NCBI GenBank assembly: GCA_035294465.1
Contig: DATGKW010000121.1
Span: 1 to 40,098 of the forward strand
Length of the DNA: 40,098 nt
Source: Paraktedonobacter sp035294465
Lineage (GTDB): Bacteria > Chloroflexota > Ktedonobacteria > Ktedonobacterales > Ktedonobacteraceae
Direction of reading: 5' to 3'
The notes beneath the pieces were generated by a model. It ran no database searches. It saw only the letters and a list, made by a program, of their open reading frames with translations, and was not told where the DNA came from. The translations under genes were made by a program, and so were the position numbers. Within the stretch, counting starts at the first letter, position 1; each line of letters begins with the position of its first letter. Below are positions 34,655 through 40,098 of this stretch, one piece after another.

Positions 34655-34671
34655 TGTTCATAGATTGAACA
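34655..34671 (+). promoter_or_regulatory. Dyad adjoining the ribosome site of precursor gene 1
   Basis: TGTTCAT-AGA-TTGAACA (6 of 7 pairs), directly followed by AAAGAAAGGA and the start codon. The same arrangement recurs, perfectly paired, before precursor gene 3. As RNA it would form a small hairpin beside the ribosome site; as DNA it could be an operator. Confidence 0.5.
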
Positions 34672-34690
34672 AAGAAAGGAAAACACTCGC

Positions 34691-35092
34691 ATGAAACTCG
34701 ATGTCGTGCGTGCCTGGAAGGACGACGTCTATCGCCAGAGTCTCAGCGACGAGCAGGCGGATATGCTGCCCTCCAATCCGGCAGGCGAACTGGAACTGAC
34801 CAGTGACGACTTGCAGTCCGTCTACGGCGGCGGCGGCGGTTTCCCACCGCCAGCAGCCCCGGCTGGAATAGCACGGCCTATCAGTTCTGCCCATCCTGGG
34901 CCGGTGCCTGTGGGTCCCGTAGGTCCCATAGGCGGGGGACCAGGGGCAGCATCGTCAGAGGCAGGAGCAATTAGCGGGGAGAGCTTCCTCTCTATCGCGG
35001 TCTTTTGCCAGCAAGAAATGTTCTCGTGGAACATCAATAGCGGCCTCAATTTCCTGGCTGCGACCAACAATATCTGCGTGAACGTCAACTAG
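34691..35092 (+). CDS. Lanthipeptide precursor 1 (mersacidin-type leader)
   Basis: A 133-residue precursor. Seen: leader residues 1-47 (MKLDVVRAWKDD, LPSNPAGEL, then VYGG) of the mersacidin/lichenicidin type 2 lantibiotic family; a Gly/Pro/Ala spacer of about 50 residues (GGGFPPPAAP, PVGPVGPIGGGPG); then the conserved C-terminal block SIAVFCQ, FSW, LNFLAATNN, ICVN, which has the only two Cys of the predicted core. LanM modification of Ser/Thr and ring closure to those Cys is predicted. The leader would be cut after Gly47. The ribosome site is AAAGAAAGGA. The 3' end is identical for 49 bases with precursor gene 3. The length of the core (86 residues) is far above typical lantibiotics. Confidence 0.9.
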   Translation: MKLDVVRAWKDDVYRQSLSDEQADMLPSNPAGELELTSDDLQSVYGGGGGFPPPAAPAGIARPISSAHPGPVPVGPVGPIGGGPGAASSEAGAISGESFLSIAVFCQQEMFSWNINSGLNFLAATNNICVNVN

Positions 35093-35102
35093 GCTGGCGA
35101 AT

Positions 35103-35158
35103 TGTTTGATGAGCTTTGTAACACGCAGGATGTGTGCTTAAAAGGTTGGACCCATCTT
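35103..35158 (+). repeat. Intergenic repeat after precursor gene 1
   Basis: A segment with TAACAC-(N4)-GATGTGTGC-AAAGGT-GGACCCATCT that recurs after precursor gene 2 at 35572-35625. It contains a short ACAC/GTGT stem. It indicates duplication of a unit made of a gene plus its trailer. Confidence 0.6.
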
Positions 35159-35190
35159 ATTTATAAAAAGCCAGCATACCTATAGATAGA

Positions 35191-35206
35191 CGGGCAGGTT
35201 TGCCCG
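35191..35206 (+). other. GC-rich hairpin between precursor genes 1 and 2
   Basis: CGGGCA-GGTT-TGCCCG, a perfect 6-bp stem with a 4-base loop. It may be a weak terminator or RNA-processing site; no T-tract follows. Confidence 0.45.
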
Positions 35207-35251
35207 GTACAATAACATTCTTCATTTGCCTGAAAGAAAGGAGACACTCAC

Positions 35252-35545
35252 ATGAATTTCGATATAGCACGGGCCTGGAAAGACGAGAGCTATTGCCAGG
35301 AACTCAGCGATGAACAACTCAGTTCGCTCCCTGCTAATCCGGCAGGTGAGCTGACCAGCGCTGAGTTGGAAGCCGTTTATGGAGGCCAGGGACCCGCGTC
35401 CAGCGCATCTAGCAGCTTTGCCGCCGAGCGAGATAGTTTTCACTCTATTGCGGTTTTCTGTCAGGAAGAATTGTTCTCAGTGAACATCAATCCTGTCCCT
35501 AATTTCCTGGCTGCGGTCAACAACATCTGCGTCAACATTAACTAA
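35252..35545 (+). CDS. Lanthipeptide precursor 2 (mersacidin-type leader)
   Basis: A 97-residue precursor, the shortest of the four. Seen: leader 1-45 (MNFDIARAWKDES, LPANPAGEL, AVYGG), two residues shorter than in copies 1 and 4; a short Ser/Ala-rich spacer of about 19 residues; and the conserved block SIAVFCQEELFSVNIN, NFLAAVNN, ICVN. The usual leader Arg14 is Cys14, which is odd because Cys in leaders is rare. The Thr found four residues before the second Cys in copies 1 and 3 is Val here, so that residue is not essential for ring formation. GAAAGGAG precedes the ATG. Confidence 0.9.
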   Translation: MNFDIARAWKDESYCQELSDEQLSSLPANPAGELTSAELEAVYGGQGPASSASSSFAAERDSFHSIAVFCQEELFSVNINPVPNFLAAVNNICVNIN

Positions 35546-35571
35546 CAGCGAGGGTCAAACCGGTACAATAG

Positions 35572-35625
35572 TTTGTTTGGCTTTTCTAACACATAAGATG
35601 TGTGCAAAAGGTGTGGTCCCATCTC
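35572..35625 (+). repeat. Intergenic repeat after precursor gene 2
   Basis: The second copy of the trailer described at 35103-35158: TAACACATAAGATGTGTGC then AAAGGTGTGGTCCCATCT. The match is imperfect but collinear. Confidence 0.6.
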
Positions 35626-35635
35626 AACGACAAAC

Positions 35636-35641
35636 TATACT
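35636..35641 (+). promoter_or_regulatory. Candidate -10 element upstream of precursor gene 3
   Basis: TATACT in CTATACTTTATT, similar to the -10 boxes of the 107-bp repeat. No convincing -35. The ATG is about 70 bases downstream. Confidence 0.3.
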
Positions 35642-35674
35642 TTATTACAGGCAGTAGCGCCTTAAATGATGTAA

Positions 35675-35691
35675 TGTTCATGAAATGAACA
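35675..35691 (+). promoter_or_regulatory. Perfect dyad adjoining the ribosome site of precursor gene 3
   Basis: TGTTCAT-GAA-ATGAACA, seven perfect pairs and a 3-base centre, immediately followed by AAGAAAGGA. It matches the dyad before precursor gene 1, and a shorter TTCA/TGAA version lies before gene 2. Confidence 0.5.
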
Positions 35692-35709
35692 AAGAAAGGA
35701 AACACTCAC

Positions 35710-36042
35710 ATGAAATTTGATATTGTACGCACATGGAAAGACGAGAGCTATCGTCAGAATCTTAGCGCTGAAGAACTCAGTTCTCTTCCTGCTAACCCGG
35801 CTGGCGAGTTGGCCAATGCCGATCTGGAAACCATCTACGGCGGCGGCGGCGCCCCCTTCGGCCTCGGATTTGGTGGCCCTGGCGGCCCTGCAGCCTCCAG
35901 CTCAGGCGCCTTCGCCAGCGACCTGGAACGCTATCACTCCATCGCGGTCTTCTGCCAGGAGCAGGCATTCTCGTGGAACGTCAATAGCGGCCTCAATTTC
36001 CTGGCTGCGACCAACAATATCTGCGTGAATGCCACAATCTAG
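35710..36042 (+). CDS. Lanthipeptide precursor 3 (mersacidin-type leader)
   Basis: A 110-residue precursor. Seen: leader 1-45 (MKFDIVRTWKDES, LPANPAGEL, TIYGG); spacer of about 31 residues rich in Gly, Pro, Phe and Ser (GGAPFGLGFGGPGGP); and the conserved block SIAVFCQEQAFSWNVNSG, LNFLAATNN, ICVN followed by ATI. The C-terminal block is almost the same as in precursor 1, whereas the spacer is unrelated. Two Cys only. The gene has its own dyad and AAAGAAAGGA site and is followed by two strong inverted repeats. Confidence 0.9.
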   Translation: MKFDIVRTWKDESYRQNLSAEELSSLPANPAGELANADLETIYGGGGAPFGLGFGGPGGPAASSSGAFASDLERYHSIAVFCQEQAFSWNVNSGLNFLAATNNICVNATI

Positions 36043-36057
36043 GCTGAAAAAGCAGCG

Positions 36058-36081
36058 TAATAAGCTCATTTTAGCTTATTA
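36058..36081 (+). terminator. Hairpin just after precursor gene 3
   Basis: TAATAAGCT (36058-36066) pairs with AGCTTATTA (36073-36081) across a CATTTT loop, 16 bases after the stop. It is AT-rich and is followed by a much longer stem. Confidence 0.5.
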
Positions 36082-36089
36082 AGTATACA

Positions 36090-36142
36090 TGAGATGGAAT
36101 AGATTCTTTCTCTCCCTTACAGAGAAAGAACATTCCATCTCA
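36090..36142 (+). terminator. Long hairpin between precursor genes 3 and 4
   Basis: TGAGATGGAAT (36090-36100) plus TTCTTTCTCT (36104-36113) pair with AGAGAAAGAA (36121-36130) plus ATTCCATCTCA (36132-36142). That gives 21 pairs with a small 3/1 internal loop and a 7-base apical loop. It probably ends most transcripts of precursors 1-3, so precursor 4 may have its own promoter. Confidence 0.7.
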
Positions 36143-36236
36143 CGACAATTATGCAACAGCAAGTGCGTTTTACCCACATGCTTACCACCGGTGCGCTATT
36201 TTGTTCAAGGTGTACAGAAAGAAAGGAAACGCTTTC

Positions 36237-36584
36237 ATGAAATTCGATATTGTACGTGCCTGGAAGGATGAAAGCTATCGCCAGAGTCTTAACGAGGAGC
36301 AGCGCAGTTCGCTGCCCGCTAACCCGGCCGGCGAGTTGGAACTGACCAGCGCCGATCTGGAAGCCGTCTACGGCGGCGGTACTCCTGGCGGTGGTACCCC
36401 CACAGGTATCCCCGGCCTCCCTTATATTCCCGGCATGTCCAGGCAAGACGCCGCCCTGGCCGCGGAGTTCCTTCACTCCATCGCGATTTTCTGTCAAGAG
36501 CTGGAGTTCTCGATAACTATCGTGAAGAGCGTCCATGTCGCGAGTCCCATCACGGTTATCTGTGTCAACGAGACCCTTCTCTAG
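36237..36584 (+). CDS. Lanthipeptide precursor 4 (divergent C-terminal block)
   Basis: A 115-residue precursor. Seen: leader 1-47 (MKFDIVRAWKDES, LPANPAGELELTSADLEAVYGG), spacer GTPGGGTPTGIPGLPYIPG and a charged stretch, then SIAIFCQELEFSITIVKSVHVASPITVICVN and ETLL. The two Cys and the Ser at block positions 1 and 12 are kept, but the middle is richer in Ser, Thr and Val than in copies 1-3, so this may be a partner peptide with a different ring pattern. ATG 36237 follows AGAAAGAAAGGAAA; an upstream in-frame start at 36201 would add 12 residues before the leader and is rejected. Confidence 0.9.
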   Translation: MKFDIVRAWKDESYRQSLNEEQRSSLPANPAGELELTSADLEAVYGGGTPGGGTPTGIPGLPYIPGMSRQDAALAAEFLHSIAIFCQELEFSITIVKSVHVASPITVICVNETLL

Positions 36585-36660
36585 GTCGGCGTACACGCTT
36601 GCCCCGCTTTGCAACAGGTACATCGTGTTATGATCGCTTCGATAGCGAACGTAGTACTGG

Positions 36661-36737
36661 TGAGCGCTTTAGTTCCACACTCAGGGGTCCTTGCGGCGCA
36701 TTTGAGCAAGGCAGTAGAGGACCCCTCTCAGCGCTCA
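36661..36737 (+). other. Nested inverted-repeat structure before lanM
   Basis: Three nested pairings: TGAGCGCT (36661-36668) with AGCGCTCA (36730-36737), AGGGGTCC (36683-36690) with GGACCCCT (36719-36726), and CTTGC (36690-36694) with GCAAG (36706-36710). It is followed by TTTTGTCT. It lies in the 281-base gap between precursor 4 and lanM, so it is a likely terminator or attenuator that limits lanM expression. No other gene is supported in the gap. Confidence 0.6.
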
Positions 36738-36865
36738 TTTTGTCTCAGCCGCTATATACGCACATGCAAATCAGTTCGCAAGTTCCACTGTACTTACCCA
36801 TCTGTTCCCGTGATGTGGGCGAATGAGTGAGCACAGCTAAGCTATAAGAGGATGAGGATGGAAAG

Positions 36866-39800
36866 ATGAAAGAAGTTCTACCACAAATAGACACGACCAA
36901 CCGGGCGGACCGCTACGGCGCCGCTTGGTATCAGGCTACAACGCTGGCCGAGCGCCGGGCTTTTTTGCAGGAAAGCACCTCGCGCGGGGCTACCATTCCC
37001 CAAGCCGGGATGGAGAGAGCGGCTCAACGCCTCAAGCAATGGAAGAGCCAGGCCCCCTTTAATACGTCAGAGCAAACCTTCGTTCAACGTCTGGAACTGG
37101 ACGGTCTCACCGAAGAAGATCTGCTTACTCTGCTCGCACAGTCAGCAGAAGATATACAGGCATGTTTCGCCACCGAACCTGCGTGGTTGGCAAAGTTTAT
37201 CAAAGCGTTTGAACAGCCAGATGAGTCCGCCCTGGCTGGCCTACCGCTTGACAGGCTGGAGGACCCGCGCACACGCGCAATGTCCCTGGCGATCAAGCCT
37301 CTACTGGCCAGTGGTTTCGCGCATCTGCGAGCCGGGATTGCCAGACTCCAGAAGCACTATAGCCGCCTGCCCTTTCATCCGCAGACTATCAGCCTGCTGC
37401 TGCTACCTCGTATCCTCGAACAGCTCCTCACCAGGTTCACCAAAACCCTGGTGCTTGAATTAAATGTTGCGCGTGTCCAGGGCCGCCTGCACGGTGAAAC
37501 ACCGGAGCAGCGCTTTGACGATTTCTTGCAACAGCTCACTCGCAAAGAGCAAATGCTCACGCTTTTAGAGGAATATCCGGTCCTGGCTCGCCAGCTGGTC
37601 GAGGCAACCGAGCGCTGGTCTACCGGCACGCTGGAGCTTCTGCAGCGGCTGTGCGCCGATTGGGACGAGCTTTGCCGTACTTTCTCGCCGGAGAGCGATC
37701 CCGGCTTTCTCAGCGAGATCAAAGAGGGTGCGGGCGATGTCCACCAGAGCGGGCGTAGCGTGACCATTCTTACCTGGAGCTCCGGCCTGCGCCTGGTCTA
37801 CAAACCACGCTCCCTGGCTATCGATGCACATTTCCAGGAACTGCTGAGTTGGCTGAACGCACACGGCTGCCAACCGGCCTTCCGCACGCTCAAGCTCCTC
37901 CCCAAAGAGGCATACGGCTGGTGCGAATATATCTCCCCGGCTGCATGCCCTTCAAAAGAGGGAGTTCAGCGCTTCTACCAGCGTCTGGGCGGGTACCTGG
38001 CCTTGCTTTATGCGCTGGAGGCCACCGATTTTCACTCGGAGAATCTGCTCGCGGCGGGGGAAGATCCCATGCTTGTTGACCTGGAGTCGCTGTTCCAGCC
38101 GCGCATCAATCTAGACGAGGGACCGGAGAACTACGGTCGTATGTTATTCAGGTACTCTGTGCGGCGTGTCGGCCTGTTACCCCAACGCATCTTCTTAAAT
38201 GAGCAGGGCGTGGGCATCGATATCAGCGGCCTGGCAGGGCAATCGGGCCAGCTTACACCCTTCGCCGTAGCCACCTGGAAAGGGCAGGGCACCGACGAAA
38301 TGCGCGCGGTCCGTGAGCGCGTCGAGGTCAAATCGAACAACGAGCACCGCCCGACGATCCAGGGGCAAGAGATTGATACGCTGGAGTATGAGAACGACAT
38401 CATCGCGGGCTTCACAACTGTTTACCGGCTCCTCCTCCAGCAGCGCGACGAACTCTTGAACGTCATCCTGCCGCGTTTCGCCCACGACGAGATCCGCGTG
38501 CTCTTCCGGCAAACCCAGCAGTATGTTATGATACACGAGGATAGCTTTCATCCCAACGTCCTGCGTGACTCACTTGATCGCGAGCGCATCTTTGACCGCC
38601 TGTGGATCGGTGTTGAACAGAGACCTCATTTGCTGCGTCTGCTCAAAGCGGAACGTGCCGACCTGTGGGACGGCGATATTCCCAGATTCAGCACCCATCC
38701 GGCTTCGCGGAACATCTTCACTGCGCGCGGCGAGACCATTGCCGATTTCTTTCCAGAATCCGGCCTGGATCTTTCCAGAAAGTGTATTCAGCACCTGAGC
38801 GAACAGGATCTGGAGCGGCAAACCTGGGTCATTCACGCCTCATTCGCCAGTCTAGCTCTCAATGCTGCCCATACAATGTCCAAAACTGGCATACAATTGC
38901 TCCCCGCGAGCTCACCGGTTACTCGCGAACAGCTTCTCGTCGAGGCTATGACTATAGGAAGTAGAATAGAGCAGCTCGCTCTGATCCAGCAGGATCTGGT
39001 AGGCTGGCAGGTTCTGAACCTGGTGGGTGGGCAGGAATGGCGCCCGGTTCCCGCCGGGCCGGATCTTTACAATGGCCTGCCGGGCATCGCCTTCTTCCTG
39101 GCCTACCTGGGCATGCTAAGCGGAGAGGAGCGCTATACAAACCTGGCCAGGCTCACTTTGAAAACCCTGCAAACCGTAGTTCTGGACCACAAGCATCTAT
39201 GGCAAAAGGCCAGGATCGGCGCGTATGACGGCGTGGGTTCTCTGATCTACCTGCTCACCCACCTGGGCACGATCTGGCAGGAGCCGGAGCTCTACCGGGA
39301 AGCTCAAGAGATCGTCGAGATCCTTCCCAGGCTGATCGACGAGGACGGGTACTTTGATGTGATGAGCGGCGCGCCCAGTTGTATCGCCGCGTTGCTCAGC
39401 CTGCACACGTTCGCGCCATCCGAGTCAATTCTTGCAGCAGCCGTACAGTGCGGCGATCACCTGCTCAGCCACGCCCTGTCGATGCCGCAGGGAATCGCCT
39501 GGAGCCCCACGCAGGAGGACCCGCCCCTGGCCGGACTCTCGCATGGCAACGCCGGCGTAGCGCTGAATCTGCTGCGCCTCGCCGCAGCCTGCAAGGAAGA
39601 GCGCTTCCGCCAGGCAGCTTTCGAGGCCCTGGCCTATGAACGAAGCCTTTACTCGTCCGAAAAACGCAACTGGAAAGACCTGCGTATCCTCCCGCCTGCT
39701 CTGGACACAGGTAAGTCAGAGCGTTACATGACGGCCTGGTGCCACGGCGCAGTTGGTGTCGGTCTGGCTCGCCTGGCCTCGCTGCCCTACCACGATGACG

Positions 39801-40098
39801 CGGCTATCAGAGAAGAAATCGAGGCAGCGATCCAGACGACGTTCGCAGAGGGTTTTGGCAAGAATCACTCGCTCTGTCACGGCGACATGAGTAGCCTGGA
39901 ATTCCTTTTTTCCGCGGCGCAACTCTTCCCCGACACATGCCCCAGAGAAAAGGTCGAAGCTCTCCAGGCTTCGATCCTGGACAGTATGAAAAACCACGGC
40001 TGGCGCAGCGGCGTTCCCATGTCGATTGAAACGCCCGGTCTGATGGTCGGCCTGGCCGGAACCGGCTACGCTCTGCTCAGGCAGATTGATCCCGAGCG
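36866..40098 (+). CDS. lanM: LanM class II lanthipeptide synthetase (3' end outside the window)
   Basis: At least 1077 codons, open to the right edge, so only the last few residues are missing. LanM dehydrates Ser/Thr in the precursor core through a kinase-like domain and then joins Cys to form thioether rings. Seen: N-terminal dehydratase (DUF4135) domain with VYKPR (K313), DFHSEN (D388-N393) and VDLESLF (D405-E407), the kinase-type active-site motifs. The C-terminal LanC cyclase domain has GLSHGNAG (890-897) and the zinc ligands C959 (AWCHG) and C1004-H1005 (LCHG). The final PGLMVGLAGTGYALL is the usual LanM ending. Both domains look complete. Translation starts at ATG 36866 behind GAGGATGGAAAG. 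It serves the four precursors upstream. Confidence 0.95.
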   Translation, partial: MKEVLPQIDTTNRADRYGAAWYQATTLAERRAFLQESTSRGATIPQAGMERAAQRLKQWKSQAPFNTSEQTFVQRLELDGLTEEDLLTLLAQSAEDIQACFATEPAWLAKFIKAFEQPDESALAGLPLDRLEDPRTRAMSLAIKPLLASGFAHLRAGIARLQKHYSRLPFHPQTISLLLLPRILEQLLTRFTKTLVLELNVARVQGRLHGETPEQRFDDFLQQLTRKEQMLTLLEEYPVLARQLVEATERWSTGTLELLQRLCADWDELCRTFSPESDPGFLSEIKEGAGDVHQSGRSVTILTWSSGLRLVYKPRSLAIDAHFQELLSWLNAHGCQPAFRTLKLLPKEAYGWCEYISPAACPSKEGVQRFYQRLGGYLALLYALEATDFHSENLLAAGEDPMLVDLESLFQPRINLDEGPENYGRMLFRYSVRRVGLLPQRIFLNEQGVGIDISGLAGQSGQLTPFAVATWKGQGTDEMRAVRERVEVKSNNEHRPTIQGQEIDTLEYENDIIAGFTTVYRLLLQQRDELLNVILPRFAHDEIRVLFRQTQQYVMIHEDSFHPNVLRDSLDRERIFDRLWIGVEQRPHLLRLLKAERADLWDGDIPRFSTHPASRNIFTARGETIADFFPESGLDLSRKCIQHLSEQDLERQTWVIHASFASLALNAAHTMSKTGIQLLPASSPVTREQLLVEAMTIGSRIEQLALIQQDLVGWQVLNLVGGQEWRPVPAGPDLYNGLPGIAFFLAYLGMLSGEERYTNLARLTLKTLQTVVLDHKHLWQKARIGAYDGVGSLIYLLTHLGTIWQEPELYREAQEIVEILPRLIDEDGYFDVMSGAPSCIAALLSLHTFAPSESILAAAVQCGDHLLSHALSMPQGIAWSPTQEDPPLAGLSHGNAGVALNLLRLAAACKEERFRQAAFEALAYERSLYSSEKRNWKDLRILPPALDTGKSERYMTAWCHGAVGVGLARLASLPYHDDAAIREEIEAAIQTTFAEGFGKNHSLCHGDMSSLEFLFSAAQLFPDTCPREKVEALQASILDSMKNHGWRSGVPMSIETPGLMVGLAGTGYALLRQIDPE

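Noticed and set aside
36201..36236. Upstream in-frame start of precursor 4
   Set aside because: It would add 12 residues before the conserved MKFDIVRAWKDES leader and lacks the ribosome site shared by the other precursors.
36609..36830. Possible fifth small peptide between precursor 4 and lanM
   Set aside because: No mersacidin-type leader, no double Gly and no usual AAAGAAAGGA site, and it coincides with the nested inverted repeats.

Overview
The window looks like a chromosomal segment of a free-living, spore- or mycelium-type soil bacterium. The best guess is Chloroflexota, class Ktedonobacteria. The basis is indirect: monoderm-style lipoproteins and secreted glycosidases, AGGAGG-type ribosome sites, moderate GC, and a mix of plant-polymer hydrolases, a DUF4012 protein and a LanM lanthipeptide locus. 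No rRNA, tRNA, IS element or CRISPR array was seen, so the taxonomy is an inference.

Region 1 (1-10.5 kb) is a plant-polysaccharide (hemicellulose) locus. It starts with a Gfo/Idh/MocA oxidoreductase, an enolase-superfamily enzyme and a DUF6807 protein in one operon. Next come a secreted GH30-type xylanase/glucanase on the minus strand, a divergent LacI-type repressor, a GH35/42-like beta-galactosidase with an overlapping gene of unknown function, and a secreted GH10 xylanase. Two copies of a GCAAGCGCTTGC palindrome lie in the GH30/lacI intergenic region. They give a simple model of autoregulation and co-repression. The LacI start codon is best placed at TTG 5124, because an upstream ATG lies inside the operator.

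Region 2 (10.5-19.6 kb) is a set of mixed genes: a PrdB/GrdB-like protein with Cys instead of selenocysteine, an ImuB-like Y-family polymerase lacking its catalytic carboxylates, a membrane-anchored DUF4012 protein, a cytochrome P450, a ThiF/MoeB-type adenylyltransferase, and two stand-alone receiver proteins. The second receiver has Glu at the phospho-acceptor position.

Region 3 (19.6-28 kb) is a complete peptide/nickel-type (Opp/Dpp) ABC importer operon on the minus strand, with two tandem substrate-binding lipoproteins, two permeases and two ATPases. Hairpins separate the binding-protein genes from the permease genes.

Region 4 (28-31.4 kb) holds an uncharacterised protein with four degenerate helical repeats, a SAM methyltransferase with a good promoter, and a DinB/YfiT-like protein.

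Region 5 (31.4 kb to the end) is a class II lanthipeptide gene cluster and the most interesting part. A duplicated promoter/operator (107-bp period) precedes a minimal HlyD-like protein and a C39-peptidase ABC exporter (LanT). Four paralogous precursor genes follow, and then a lanM gene that runs off the right edge. The precursors share a mersacidin/lichenicidin-type leader ending in Tyr-Gly-Gly. After it comes a hypervariable Gly/Pro/Ala/Ser-rich spacer of very different lengths, and then a conserved C-terminal block of about 33 residues with exactly two Cys and two invariant Ser. This architecture is not one I recognise from characterised lantibiotics. Transcripts between the precursor genes and lanM are punctuated by strong inverted repeats, which would set high precursor-to-enzyme ratios.
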